Shown here: positions 20,169-29,141 of the stretch, piece by piece
How positions within the stretch are numbered: the first letter of the stretch is position 1
Layout: each line of letters opens with the position of its first letter
Origin: Deinococcus radiophilus
GTDB lineage: Bacteria > Deinococcota > Deinococci > Deinococcales > Deinococcaceae
Reading direction: 5' to 3'
Assembly (NCBI RefSeq): GCF_020889625.1
Contig: NZ_CP086380.1
Location: 1-64,000 of the forward strand
DNA: 64,000 bases
The notes under the pieces: model-generated
What the model was told of the DNA's origin: nothing
The model's database searches: none
Seen by the model: the letters and a program-made list of their open reading frames with translations, nothing else
Translations under genes and position numbers: made by a program

Positions 20169-20609
20169 TTACTGCGGGTCTGGGTGGGCCTGGGTTTGGG
20201 CAGCCTGGGCCTGCCGCGCCTCGCTGATCTGGGTGGCCAGACCGGGAGCGCCCCACTCGTCGGCTTGGCCGCGCGGCGGGGTAGACAGTGCTGCTGGCAG
20301 GCCGCGGAGGTAACTGGCCTGTGCGATCAGGTATGCACTCAGCGGCGTGGTAATGAACTGAAATAGCAGCACCGCCAGCAGCCGCGTAAAAGCGCTCGGC
20401 TCGGCAAAGTCCACCGCCACACCCAAATAGATGCCTGCCGATCCCAGGGTGACCAGTTTGGAGCTGGCGTGCAGGCGGCTGTAGAGGTCCGGAAAGCGCA
20501 GCACGCCGATGGCGGCGGCCAGCACGAAAATGCTGCCGATCAATACGGGGATGTCACGCCACAGGTTGATGTCCCAGGCCGTCAGGGTGTGCGCAAGGTC
20601 GCCGTTCAT
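20169..20609 (-). CDS. mrpG: Mrp antiporter subunit G
   Basis: 146 residues from ATG 20609, which overlaps the mrpF stop by 4 bases; longer upstream frames are inside mrpF. Three hydrophobic segments and the family stretch GVLRFPDLYSRLHASSK are clear. MrpG is the last, small membrane subunit of the seven-part Na+/H+ antiporter. A hydrophilic, Q/A-rich tail of about 40 residues follows the third helix and is longer than usual. Confidence 0.93.
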   Translation of the reverse strand: MNGDLAHTLTAWDINLWRDIPVLIGSIFVLAAAIGVLRFPDLYSRLHASSKLVTLGSAGIYLGVAVDFAEPSAFTRLLAVLLFQFITTPLSAYLIAQASYLRGLPAALSTPPRGQADEWGAPGLATQISEARQAQAAQTQAHPDPQ

Positions 20610-20866
20610 TTCATCACCTGATTCAGCAGCAAGTAGCGGGCCAGCGCCACCGTACTCAGGAAGCCCAGCAGGCTGAGCACCAACGCGGCGTCCAACATCA
20701 CCAGTAGGCCGGTCCGCACCCCGAACAGCACGAACAGGACCACCAGATTGACGCTCAGGAAATCGAAGGCCATGATGCGGTCCCCCCAACTGGGGCCGCG
20801 CAGCACCCGGAAGGCCACCAGTACGGCAGAGATCGCGACAATGGCCAGCGACAGGTCGATAATCAT
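20606..20866 (-). CDS. mrpF: Mrp antiporter subunit F
   Basis: 86 residues with three membrane helices and the MrpF/MnhF pattern (RVLRGPSWGDRIMAFDFLSVN). Its ends overlap mrpE and mrpG by 4 bases each, so it is translated by coupling. It forms part of the small-subunit cluster E-F-G that holds the antiporter complex together. Confidence 0.95.
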   Translation of the reverse strand: MIIDLSLAIVAISAVLVAFRVLRGPSWGDRIMAFDFLSVNLVVLFVLFGVRTGLLVMLDAALVLSLLGFLSTVALARYLLLNQVMK

Positions 20867-21378
20867 GCTGTTCCCTCCTCAGGGGGCAAGTGGTCGGGAT
20901 CGGGGATGGGGTGCAGGATGTCCAGCAAGTAGCGCTCCACTTTCAGGATGCTCTCGCGGGCATCATCCGGGTCGGGAATACCGATGGCGTGGGCGTACAT
21001 GACGGTGCGCTCAGGGTTGAAGCCCATCGCCACCGTGCCGGGCATCAGCGTGATGGTGGCGGCCAGCATGGTCTGCGAGGCTTCGCTGGTCAGCCGCAGT
21101 GGTACCGCCACGATCAGCGGCGAGAGCGGCGGGTGGCGGCGCAGCGCGAAACTGGCGACTTGCACGTTGGCGACGGTCAGTTCGCGCAGGAAAAACCACA
21201 CGAAGCGGCCCACCGCCCGCAACCGGGCGATATACAGCTCGGTGCCCAAGGCTCTGGGGAAAAGTGTCAGGACCAGCAGGCCCACCAGAAAGCCGATCAG
21301 CAGTTCACGGGTGCCCAGCCGTCCGGCCAGCAGCGCCCAGACCACGGCCAGCAGCAGATTCAGTGTCAGGCCCCTCAT
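20863..21378 (-). CDS. mrpE: Mrp antiporter subunit E
   Basis: 171 residues. N-terminal hydrophobic helices (LNLLLAVVWALLAG, ELLIGFLVGLLVLTLF) are followed by a cytoplasmic part with ITLMPGTVAMGFNPE, the conserved MrpE signature. It overlaps mrpD and mrpF by 4 bases. Confidence 0.95.
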   Translation of the reverse strand: MRGLTLNLLLAVVWALLAGRLGTRELLIGFLVGLLVLTLFPRALGTELYIARLRAVGRFVWFFLRELTVANVQVASFALRRHPPLSPLIVAVPLRLTSEASQTMLAATITLMPGTVAMGFNPERTVMYAHAIGIPDPDDARESILKVERYLLDILHPIPDPDHLPPEEGTA

Positions 21379-23012
21379 GGGTTCGCCTCCGCAGGGGCCG
21401 GGTCGTGGGCCGGGTCATGTTCAATCTCCGCGCCCGCTTCCGGCGCTGTGAACTTGTAGTATTCCGGCGAGTAGGGGTCGGGAATAACCACCGGGTCAGT
21501 GCCCAGCACCGCGGTGCGGTAGCGCTCCGGGGTCTGGAGGTCGCGGCTCAGGTCAGCGGTATACGCCATCATGGGCCCAGCGCTCAGGGCAGTGAGGGCC
21601 ACGGCGCCCATCGCCAGGTACAGGGCGGCCAGCTGACCAGCCGGGTTGGGGCGCAACTGGCGGTCACTGTGGCGCTTGCCCCAGAAGAAGGCCCGCCACA
21701 TGTTCAGCATGGCGTACAGGATGATCAAAGAGCTGACCAGGGCGCTGCCCGCTGCGAGGTAAGCCAGCGGCGTGCCGACCTCCAGCACCGAAGCGATCAG
21801 CGCGAACTTGGCGATAAAGCCCCCGGTGGGCGGCAGACCCGCGATGGTCAGTGCTCCCAGCATAAAGAGGCCCGCCAGCAGGGGACGGTGTTCCAGCATG
21901 CCGCGCACGTTGACGTGGGTGGTGCCGGTGGCGCGCTCGGCCACGCCCGCCAGCAGGAACATGGCCGAGGTGACCGCCACGCTGACCCCGACATAGAACA
22001 TGGTGGCGTTGAGCGCTTCCGGCGTCCCGGCACCCAGGCCCATCGCCATGAAGCCCACCGACACCACCACCACGAAGGCCAGGATGCGCCGCCATTCACG
22101 CTGTGACACCAGCCCCAGCGCCCCGTACAGCATGGTCACGGTGCCCAGAATCAGCAGGATGTTCTGCGCGATGTGCGGCTCGCCTACGAAGATGGTGTTG
22201 AAGGTGCGGGCCAGCGCGTAGATGCCCACTTTGGTCAGGATGGCGGCGAAAAAGGCCCCCGCTGCTGGCGGCACGGCTGGGTAGGTTCCCGGCAGCCAGA
22301 ACCCCAGCGGAAACAGCGCCGATTTGGCCGAAAAGACGATCAAGAGCAGGATGCTGAAGGCCGTGACCACATGGTTGACGCCCAGCTCGGCGGAGCGCTG
22401 CGACAGGTGGGCCATATCCAGCGTGCCTATCAGGCCGTAGATCATGCCCACGGTGGCGACCAGCAGCGCCGAAGCGGTGAGGTTCATCACGATGTAGCGA
22501 AAGCCCTCACGCAGCTGCTCACGGGTGCTGCCCAGCACCGCCAGTGCGTAACTGGCGACCAGCATGACCTCGAAAGCCACGAACAGGTTAAAGAGGTCCC
22601 CGGTCAGGAACGAGATCTGCACCCCTGCGAACAGGAACTGCATCAGGGCGAAGAGGTGATGCCGCTCGCGCACCCGGTCGGGCATGGCGGCAGCGTACAG
22701 CACACTTAGCACGGCACTGATGGACGTGAGCAGACTCATCCAGGCGCCCAGGCGGTCGGCCACCATGGTGATTCCAAACGGCGCGGGCCAGCCGCCCATA
22801 TTGGTGGTGAGAATCTGGCCGTGTCCGGCCTGAATCAGCAGGTAGACCGACGCCAGGAGCATCAGCACGGTGCCGACGATAGACAGACCCGCTTGTAGGG
22901 TGCGGCGCAGCGGCAGCAGCAACAGCAGGGCGGTGCCCAGCGGAATGATGATCGGGGCGGCGGTCCATCCGGTATCGGTTCCCAGGACAGGGGCCAGGGC
23001 AGACAAACTCAT
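21375..23012 (-). CDS. mrpD: Mrp antiporter subunit D
   Basis: 545 residues with about 14 membrane helices, homologous to the proton-pumping subunits of respiratory complex I. Motifs include GDLFNLFVAFEVMLVASYAL with the conserved membrane glutamate, SAKSALFPLGFWLPGTYP with the conserved lysine, and GGFIAKFALI. It carries protons in the antiport cycle together with MrpA. Start and stop overlap mrpC and mrpE by 4 bases. Confidence 0.97.
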   Translation of the reverse strand: MSLSALAPVLGTDTGWTAAPIIIPLGTALLLLLPLRRTLQAGLSIVGTVLMLLASVYLLIQAGHGQILTTNMGGWPAPFGITMVADRLGAWMSLLTSISAVLSVLYAAAMPDRVRERHHLFALMQFLFAGVQISFLTGDLFNLFVAFEVMLVASYALAVLGSTREQLREGFRYIVMNLTASALLVATVGMIYGLIGTLDMAHLSQRSAELGVNHVVTAFSILLLIVFSAKSALFPLGFWLPGTYPAVPPAAGAFFAAILTKVGIYALARTFNTIFVGEPHIAQNILLILGTVTMLYGALGLVSQREWRRILAFVVVVSVGFMAMGLGAGTPEALNATMFYVGVSVAVTSAMFLLAGVAERATGTTHVNVRGMLEHRPLLAGLFMLGALTIAGLPPTGGFIAKFALIASVLEVGTPLAYLAAGSALVSSLIILYAMLNMWRAFFWGKRHSDRQLRPNPAGQLAALYLAMGAVALTALSAGPMMAYTADLSRDLQTPERYRTAVLGTDPVVIPDPYSPEYYKFTAPEAGAEIEHDPAHDPAPAEANP

Positions 23013-23539
23013 CGGGTGCCTCCTGTGTGGGGTTTATCCGGTGCGGTGTCCTGATCCTGAGTGTCCGCCACCGAGCGGAACTGGGGCCGGGCACTCAGGA
23101 TGATCAGGTCAGCTGGGGTCGGTGCTTCTTCGTAATGCTCGGTATCGGGGATGTCGGGGCTGGGGTGTTCAGCGTCGGCAGGGCGGCCATCTGGGTTGCC
23201 CGGATCGTCGGCCAGGTTGTCGCCAAAGGCTTCGGCGTCGTCGTGTCCAGCAACCTGATAGGCCCGAATCGCCACCGTGAGCAGCAGCGCTGTGGTCGCA
23301 AATCCGATCACGATGGCCGTCAGGATCAGGGCCTGCGGCAGTGGGTCCACATAGGGTCCCGGCAAGCTGAGCAGCGGCGGTGATTCCTGGCCTAGGCCAG
23401 CCGCCGTCAGGATCGCCAGGTTCACGCCATAAGCGATAAACGACAGGCCCAGCGCCACCCGCACGATGACCCGCGAGAGCAGCATAAAGACCCCCGCACC
23501 CACCAGGACCCCGATCACCAGGGCAAACAGTGTTTCCAT
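23009..23539 (-). CDS. mrpC: Mrp antiporter subunit C
   Basis: 176 residues, NuoK-like. Three helices with the family segment LGLSFIAYGVNLAIL and PQALILTAIVIGFATTA are followed by a hydrophilic tail of about 60 residues rich in D, P and E, which is longer than in Bacillus MrpC. It overlaps mrpD by 4 bases and abuts mrpB (shared base). Confidence 0.95.
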   Translation of the reverse strand: METLFALVIGVLVGAGVFMLLSRVIVRVALGLSFIAYGVNLAILTAAGLGQESPPLLSLPGPYVDPLPQALILTAIVIGFATTALLLTVAIRAYQVAGHDDAEAFGDNLADDPGNPDGRPADAEHPSPDIPDTEHYEEAPTPADLIILSARPQFRSVADTQDQDTAPDKPHTGGTR

Positions 23540-24210
23540 CAGAGGTCCTCCTCAACCCGTTCGGTCGGGTGAATGTCGATCAGTGCTTCGGCGATGGCCA
23601 TGCCGCCGCCCACCACCAACAGGTACACGCCCAGGTCGAACAGCAGCGCGGTGGCCCACTCGAATTCTCCGGTAACGGGCGTGGTCAGATAACCGTAGTC
23701 GCTCTTGAGAAAAGAGCGTCCGGTCAGATAAGGCACCAGACCCGTGACAAAGGCGGTGGCCAGACCGACCGGAATCAGACGTGCAAAGTCGAATTTGAGC
23801 GGAGCGTGGCCGGTAGCGATGCGGTGCAGCAGCAGGGCGCAGACGGTCATGGCCCCACCCACAAAGCCCCCGCCCGGCAGCTGGTGGCCGCGCCAGAACA
23901 GCAACAACGCCAGCAGCATAATCAGCGCGAAGGCTGGTTGGGCCACGGTCCGCAGCACCGGGTCTTTGATGACCGACTGCGCCAGCACGGCGTAGTCACG
24001 GTCCGGCGCAGCACCACCGAGTTCCGGCACGTCGCGGCCCCAGGGGTGACGGCCTGGCCGCAGGGCATTTAGGGTGCGGCGGCGCAGGCCTGGCTTGGCT
24101 TCGGCGGCAGCCGTGTCCTGTGGGGTTGGTGTCTTGCTGGGGGCAGGCGGCGTCTGACGGCCTGCTTTGCGGGAGACCGACTGACCGGGACGCTTCTTTT
24201 TGCGGCTCAT
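23539..24210 (-). CDS. mrpB: Mrp antiporter subunit B
   Basis: 223 residues. An N-terminal basic, P/A-rich cytoplasmic extension of about 75 residues precedes the MnhB domain with four helices (LLFWRGHQLPGGGFVGGAMT is diagnostic). It overlaps mrpA by 4 bases. The long basic extension is unusual for the family. Confidence 0.95.
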   Translation of the reverse strand: MSRKKKRPGQSVSRKAGRQTPPAPSKTPTPQDTAAAEAKPGLRRRTLNALRPGRHPWGRDVPELGGAAPDRDYAVLAQSVIKDPVLRTVAQPAFALIMLLALLLFWRGHQLPGGGFVGGAMTVCALLLHRIATGHAPLKFDFARLIPVGLATAFVTGLVPYLTGRSFLKSDYGYLTTPVTGEFEWATALLFDLGVYLLVVGGGMAIAEALIDIHPTERVEEDL

Positions 24211-26699
24211 TCGGGACCTCCATTGCCGGACAGATTCTGACGGATACGGCTAAAGCCCCGCTGCCGTGGGGGTGTCTGCGGCTCCGGGGAAGACAGGGTG
24301 CCTTGCTCGATCAGGAGTTGGCGAATCCGTTCACGCTCCTGACGGGTCGGAATCAGGGCCATGTTGCTGGTCGGGTCCGCCGCTTCGGCCTGCTGTGAGT
24401 TGCTGCCCGTCTGGCCGCGTTTGCCTACGCGCACCAGGGCCAGCACGGCCAGGCTGACCATGCCCACCACGGCCAGGCTGACCATGCCCACCACGATGAT
24501 TTCACCCAGGGTATCGAAGCCACGGAAATCCACCAGGGTCACGTTCACGACGTTGTTGCCGCCACCGCCCTTGTAGGAGTAAGCCAGGTGATAGGGCGAG
24601 ATCTTGTCGGCCAGGCTCGGCTGACTGGCCAGGACGAACACCATCGTGCCCAGGCCCGCTGCCGCTGCGATGGTCAGGTCGGTCACGTACTGCGCGCGGG
24701 TACGTGGCAGGTCACGTACGCCCGGCAGGTAGCGGAAGGCCAGCAGAAACAAAATCACCGTGACGGTCTCGATGACCATCTGGGTAAGGGCCAGGTCGGG
24801 GGCGCGGAAGGCCAAAAAGGCCGCGGCGGTCCCAAATCCGGTCAGGCCCATCAGCAGCACGGCGGTCAAACGGTTGCGGGCCAGCAACACACCCACTGCC
24901 CCGGCAATCAGCAGGGTGACGATCAGCAGCAGGCTGAGCGAGAAGTCGAAATCCAGCGCGAAAGGCTGGGGAGCGCGCAGCAGCACGAAGGCCACGATCA
25001 GGCCCGCCGCGATCAGGCTGAAGCGCAGTTGGCTCGGCAGCGCCAGGCCCTGGGTCCGCAGGATGACGGCGGTGGCGGTGATGTCCAGCCACTCCCGCAG
25101 GCCATAGTAGGCCGTATTCGCGTTCCAGCCTGGTGTCAGGCGGCGCTGCATGGCCGCGAACTCATCGCGGCGCCACCACACGAAGGCCCCAATGGCCCAG
25201 GTGACCAGCGTGGCGATCAAGGCTGGAGTGATACCGTGCCATAGCGATAGGTGCGCGCCGTGTTCGGAAAATTGCAGGGCGTTTTCGGCGGTGCGGGTCA
25301 GCCGCTCGGCGCTGGCGGGCCACACCCCGAACAGCACCGCAGCGCCCACCAATGGAATGATCGGGGCCAGGATGGCATCCGTGGGACGCTCGGGGCGCTG
25401 GTCACCGGGATGTTCCAAGCGCCCAGAAAAGACCGACATGAAGCGGACCGTATAGGCCAGGGTCAGCGCACTGCCTACGACGGCCACCAGCAAGAAAGGA
25501 ACGCCGTGATGCAGCATCGCCTCGTAAAACAGCTCCTTGGACACGAATCCGCCCAGTGGCGGAATACCCGCCATGCTGAGGGCCGCGAGCAAGGCCAGCA
25601 CGAAAGTCACCGGAAAGACCCGGCGCAGACCGCTGAGCTTGGGGATTTCGCGGGTGCCGGTTTCGTGGTCGATGATGCCCACCACGAAGAACAGCGCGGC
25701 CTTGAACGCGGCGTGGTTCAGCAGGTGTGTGGTGGCACTGAAACGGCCCTCAGGGTCAGCCAGGCCATACAGGCTCATCAGCAGGCCCAGCTGCGAGATG
25801 GTGGAAAAGGCCAGCAGTGCTTTGAGGTCGGTCTGACGCAGGGCCAGGTAGCTGCCCCAGGTCATGGTGGCCAGGCCCAGCGGTACGATGATGGCCGACC
25901 ACAGCGGATGACCGGCGAACAGCAGCCCGAATTTGGCGACCAGAAAGACCCCGGCTTTGACCATCGTGGCCGAATGCAAAAAGGCGCTGACTGGAGTAGG
26001 CGCTTCCATGGCCGTGGGAAGCCACAGGTGAAACGGCAACTGTGCCGATTTGGTAAAGGCGGCCAGCAGGGTAAGCAGCATGGCAGGCACGAAGAGGGGC
26101 GAGGCCTGCAGCGCCGCCAGATCAATTTCGGACAGGTTGTAGCTGCCCCCAGCGGCGCCGATGAGGGCAGCGGCGGCCAGCAGGCCCAGGCCGCCCATTG
26201 CGGAAACCAAAAAGGCTTTGATGGCCCCGTCACGCGCGGCGGCGCGGGCGTGCCACAGGCCAATCAAGAGAAAGGACGTGATAGAGGTCATTTCCCAGAA
26301 GCCGAACAGAGCGATCAGGTTGTCGCTGAGGACCAGGCCCAGCATGGACCCACCGAACAGCAGCAGATACGCGTAAAAGCGGGCGAAGCGCTCCTTGCTG
26401 GACAGGTAGCTGACCGAGTACAGGCTGGCCAGCGTGCCGATCACACCGATCAGGACGGCGAACAGCAGCGAAAAGCCGTCACCCCGGAAGGCCAGGTCCA
26501 GCCCCAGGGTAGGCACCCAGGGCCACCGCTCGTACAGCGGCTCGGCGGCGGGCATGCCGGACAGCGGCACCGCCAGCAGCAGCGCGGGCAGGAAGCCCAG
26601 GGCCGCCAGATACCCGGCGCGGCGGCCCAGGTGCAGTCCCGCCCAGGCGACGATGGCCGCCATCAAAAATGGAAAAAGAACGGCGAGGGTCAGTGACAA
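24207..26699 (-). CDS. mrpA: Mrp antiporter subunit A
   Basis: 830 residues, the largest antiporter subunit, NuoL-like with about 20 helices. Clear motifs are GFWEMTSITSFLLIG (conserved glutamate), FTKSAQLPFHLWLPTAMEAPTPVSA (conserved lysine region, shown in part) and LNHAAFKAALFF. The C-terminal part carries an extra MrpB/NuoJ-like region (LPGVRDLPRTRAQYVTD) and a charged tail. The start is a TTG at 26699, with AGGGAAGG about 9 bases upstream, and a short upstream ORF overlaps it. It heads the mrpABCDEFG operon, which exports Na+ in exchange for protons and aids pH and salt tolerance. Confidence 0.95.
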   Translation of the reverse strand: MSLTLAVLFPFLMAAIVAWAGLHLGRRAGYLAALGFLPALLLAVPLSGMPAAEPLYERWPWVPTLGLDLAFRGDGFSLLFAVLIGVIGTLASLYSVSYLSSKERFARFYAYLLLFGGSMLGLVLSDNLIALFGFWEMTSITSFLLIGLWHARAAARDGAIKAFLVSAMGGLGLLAAAALIGAAGGSYNLSEIDLAALQASPLFVPAMLLTLLAAFTKSAQLPFHLWLPTAMEAPTPVSAFLHSATMVKAGVFLVAKFGLLFAGHPLWSAIIVPLGLATMTWGSYLALRQTDLKALLAFSTISQLGLLMSLYGLADPEGRFSATTHLLNHAAFKAALFFVVGIIDHETGTREIPKLSGLRRVFPVTFVLALLAALSMAGIPPLGGFVSKELFYEAMLHHGVPFLLVAVVGSALTLAYTVRFMSVFSGRLEHPGDQRPERPTDAILAPIIPLVGAAVLFGVWPASAERLTRTAENALQFSEHGAHLSLWHGITPALIATLVTWAIGAFVWWRRDEFAAMQRRLTPGWNANTAYYGLREWLDITATAVILRTQGLALPSQLRFSLIAAGLIVAFVLLRAPQPFALDFDFSLSLLLIVTLLIAGAVGVLLARNRLTAVLLMGLTGFGTAAAFLAFRAPDLALTQMVIETVTVILFLLAFRYLPGVRDLPRTRAQYVTDLTIAAAAGLGTMVFVLASQPSLADKISPYHLAYSYKGGGGNNVVNVTLVDFRGFDTLGEIIVVGMVSLAVVGMVSLAVLALVRVGKRGQTGSNSQQAEAADPTSNMALIPTRQERERIRQLLIEQGTLSSPEPQTPPRQRGFSRIRQNLSGNGGPE

Positions 26700-26773
26700 G
26701 GGCGGCCACCTTCCCTGGGGGCCAGCCCGCAGCCGGGCAGGTGGGTCGGGTCAGTCAGGATATGGATGTTCAT
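26690..26773 (-). CDS. Putative 27-codon leader ORF overlapping mrpA start
   Basis: ATG 26773 follows a strong GAGGAGG ribosome-binding site. The frame encodes 27 residues (MNIHILTDPTHLPG...) and ends at a TGA (26692-26690) just inside mrpA, so its ribosomes pass over the TTG start of mrpA in another frame. This fits translational coupling or a leader peptide, since the TTG start alone is weak. No known leader-peptide motif is seen. Confidence 0.4.
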   Translation of the reverse strand: MNIHILTDPTHLPGCGLAPREGGRPCH

Positions 26774-27206
26774 GGCCCTCCTCTAAGAGATAAAAGTTGA
26801 AATTCTGGGGTGGAGTGCGCCAGGTGATGCCGGGGCTGGGCGCTTCAAAGGCAGGCAGGCGGGTCCAGCAGGAGCCTGGAGCCGTGGTGCCGCCGCAGGT
26901 CGGAGCGGTGTTGCAGTTCAAATGCTGCATAAATACTAAGGCAGACCGTAGGCTCAGACGCTGAAAGGGAATCTGCACAGTGCGGCCACCCCGTGCTCCC
27001 TGACCCTGCCCCCCCGCAGTGCCGTGTCGTCTGCGCCGAGCAAACGTCTCAAGGTGTTCGGGTCCCAGCGAAACCGGAAAGCACCTGACCGGAGTCCAGT
27101 CTAACAAGTGGAGGTCGGTGGCTGCATTTTTATCTCTACTTTTGACTTTTCGGTTTGCCGTCTGCGCCACTGCCTCTGGTCTGCTGCGGCTCTAACCTGA
27201 TGACCT
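26774..27206. other. Intergenic region between mrpA and uvsE
   Basis: This divergent region must hold the promoters of the mrp operon (minus) and uvsE (plus). For uvsE a TAACCT box lies 8 bases before ATG 27207. No convincing mrp promoter pair was found. A 139-codon minus-strand frame here lacks coding character and is not annotated. GCAG/CTGC repeats near 26920-26935 are the only visible structure. Confidence 0.4.
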
Positions 27207-28118
27207 ATGGTTGACCTGCCCCATTCTCCTGCTTACGGCCTGGTCTGCCTGACCGTCGGCCCCGAAGTGCGCTTCCGCACCGTGACCCGCACCCGCTACC
27301 TGGCCCTGAGTGACGCGGACAAGCGGGCCAAACTCTACGATCTGTACGCCAGCAACATTCAGCGCCTGCACGTCGCCGCCGGGTTCTGCGCGGCGCGGGG
27401 CATCCGGCTGTACCGCCTCAGCTCCAGTCTCTTTCCGATGCTGGACCTGCGGCATGGGGGCGTGGACGACCAGATTTCCGGGGAGGTGTTCGCCGAGCTG
27501 AGCGGCGAGCTGCGGGCGGCAGGCGCGGCGTTCCAGGCGGCGGGCATCCGCACGCTGATGCACCCCGAGCAGTTCATCGTGCTGAACAGTGAGCGTCCCG
27601 AGGTGCGTGAGAGCAGTCTGCACGCGCTGGGCATTCACGCACGCGTGATGGATGCGCTGGGTCTGGAGCGCAGCCACTGGAATATCCTGCTGCTGCACGG
27701 CGGCAAAGGCAGGCGCGGGGCTGAGCTGGCTGCCCTGATTCCCGACCTGCCAGACGGCATCCGCACCCGGCTGGCGCTGGAAAACGACGAGCGGGCGTAT
27801 GGCCCTGCCGAGCTGCTGCCGGTCTGTGAGGCCACCGGGACGCCGTTTGTCTTTGATGCACATCACCACGTCGTGCGCGAGCGCCTGCCAGACTACGAAG
27901 ACCCCAGCGTGGCGGCCTGGACAGCGCGGGCGCGGGCCACCTGGCAGCCTCCCGAGTGGCAGCTGGTCCACCTGAGCAACGGGATAGAGGGACCGCATGA
28001 CCGCCGTCACTCGTACCTGATCACCGACTTGCCGAGCAGCTACGCCGGCGTGGAATGGATTGAGGTGGAGGCCAAGGGCAAAGAGGAGGCAGTGGCGGCG
28101 CTGATGGCTGGGCAGTAA
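27207..28118 (+). CDS. uvsE: UV-damage endonuclease UvsE (UVDE)
   Basis: 303 residues. UVDE is a TIM-barrel, metal-dependent nuclease that nicks DNA 5' of UV photoproducts; in D. radiodurans it is a second pathway beside UvrABC. Family landmarks are YRLSSSLFP near residue 70, the metal-site strand [31 protein letters not shown] and [10 protein letters not shown], which supply His, Glu and Asp ligands. Length matches the family. TAACCT lies 8 bases before the ATG and there is no ribosome-binding site. The gene stands alone between the mrp operon and a Nudix remnant. Confidence 0.95.
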   Translation: MVDLPHSPAYGLVCLTVGPEVRFRTVTRTRYLALSDADKRAKLYDLYASNIQRLHVAAGFCAARGIRLYRLSSSLFPMLDLRHGGVDDQISGEVFAELSGELRAAGAAFQAAGIRTLMHPEQFIVLNSERPEVRESSLHALGIHARVMDALGLERSHWNILLLHGGKGRRGAELAALIPDLPDGIRTRLALENDERAYGPAELLPVCEATGTPFVFDAHHHVVRERLPDYEDPSVAAWTARARATWQPPEWQLVHLSNGIEGPHDRRHSYLITDLPSSYAGVEWIEVEAKGKEEAVAALMAGQ

Positions 28119-28139
28119 GGGGTAGCCATCAACGTCGCT

Positions 28140-28401
28140 GTGCTGGTCCGGCGCTATGCTGGCCCTACGCCAGAGCGTTGTCCCCGGTTTAGGGGGCGCG
28201 CCGGGGGGCGTCTACGATGCCCCAGTCTAGGTCACTGTTCGGGAAGCCCGGGAAGAAGTCGGTCTGTCCGTCAGGCTGACCCGCGGGGTGGGCGTTCACA
28301 TGTTGCAAGGCGGCGGCTGGCCCGAGGTGTGTGCTTCTAAAGCGCGAAGGCCTCAGCGCTCAGATGGAACTTACGCCCAGCCTGGACTTTGGAGAACTGC
28401 G
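28140..28401 (+). pseudogene. Nudix hydrolase remnant
   Basis: No long frame is present, but pieces of a Nudix hydrolase can be read. An early segment (INVAVLVRRYAG) is followed after a frame change by VPGLGGAPGG, an in-frame TAG near 28228, and then VREAREEVGLSV, which matches the REuxEExGu half of the Nudix box. A third frame near the end gives LLKREGLSAQMEL and ...FGELR before a stop. Frameshifts plus a stop make this a decayed gene. It fills the gap between uvsE and pabC. Confidence 0.5.
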
Positions 28402-28408
28402 CTAGGGA

Positions 28409-29140
28409 TTAACCCCCCGGCCAGCACGTCACCTCATCCGCTCCGTCCGGCCATACGGCCTCCAGCTTCAGCCGCTGGCCCTCCAGCCACAGCTCCCGCA
28501 ACGGGACCACGCCCACGCCGCTGCCGCAGACCCAGGCGCGGGAAATGGAGGGCAGTTCGGCCAGACGGACAGGGCGCTCGGTGAAGGGCTGATCCCGCAG
28601 CCGGGCTTGTTGCAAGAAATGAGCGCGGGTCACGCTGGGCAGGCCACCCGCCGGTACGACCCATTCTCCGCCCAGCTCCAGCAGCGGCGCGGTGCGGCTG
28701 CCGTCGGCCAGGGTGTCCCCCAGCCGCAGCCACCCCTCGAACGCACCTGCTGCCACCGCTTCGGCCCCGGCGAGGCGGTAGGGGAGGTAATTCCCGGTCT
28801 TGTGGGCCGCCAGTTGCGGGTGAACCTGCCAGTCGGTCAGCCTGACCGTCACGCCCGCCTCTGGCCTCGGCCCCGGCGTCAGCGGCGCGTGGCTGTGGTA
28901 CAGCCCCCCCTCGCTCAGTGTGAGACGCAGCAGGCCCCACGGCAACGGCCCCAGCGCGGGCGGCTGCGGCAGGCCGGGGTCCGGCAGGCCCAGCAGCTTT
29001 GCGGTCCCCGCCAGCCGCGCCAGATGCTCGGACCACAGCAGCGCTCGGCCACGGCGGGTGCGGATGGTGGTAAAGGCAGTGGCCCCGTGCAGCGCCGCCG
29101 GCGTGCTCAGCTGCGGGGGCAGGGGAGACAGCTCCGTCAT
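28409..29140 (-). CDS. pabC: Aminodeoxychorismate lyase (class IV PLP enzyme)
   Basis: 243 residues of the fold-type IV aminotransferase/lyase family. The PLP lysine is in AAHKTGNYLPY, and SITRAH-type (SVTRAHFLQQA) and SISRAWVCGSGVGVVPL segments bind cofactor phosphate. It converts 4-amino-4-deoxychorismate to p-aminobenzoate and pyruvate for folate synthesis. It starts one base after the stop of the fused pabB-pabA gene, so the two steps are encoded together. A D-amino acid or branched-chain aminotransferase is the alternative, but context favours PabC. Confidence 0.88.
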   Translation of the reverse strand: MTELSPLPPQLSTPAALHGATAFTTIRTRRGRALLWSEHLARLAGTAKLLGLPDPGLPQPPALGPLPWGLLRLTLSEGGLYHSHAPLTPGPRPEAGVTVRLTDWQVHPQLAAHKTGNYLPYRLAGAEAVAAGAFEGWLRLGDTLADGSRTAPLLELGGEWVVPAGGLPSVTRAHFLQQARLRDQPFTERPVRLAELPSISRAWVCGSGVGVVPLRELWLEGQRLKLEAVWPDGADEVTCWPGG

Positions 29141-29141
29141 C

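Noticed and set aside
25251..26696. 481-codon plus-strand frame opposite mrpA
   Set aside because: Gln/His/Gly-rich antisense translation of mrpA; no coding pattern.
26751..27170. 139-codon minus-strand frame upstream of mrpA
   Set aside because: Residue content is like random translation, no ribosome site or promoter box at its start, and it covers the region expected to hold the mrp promoter.
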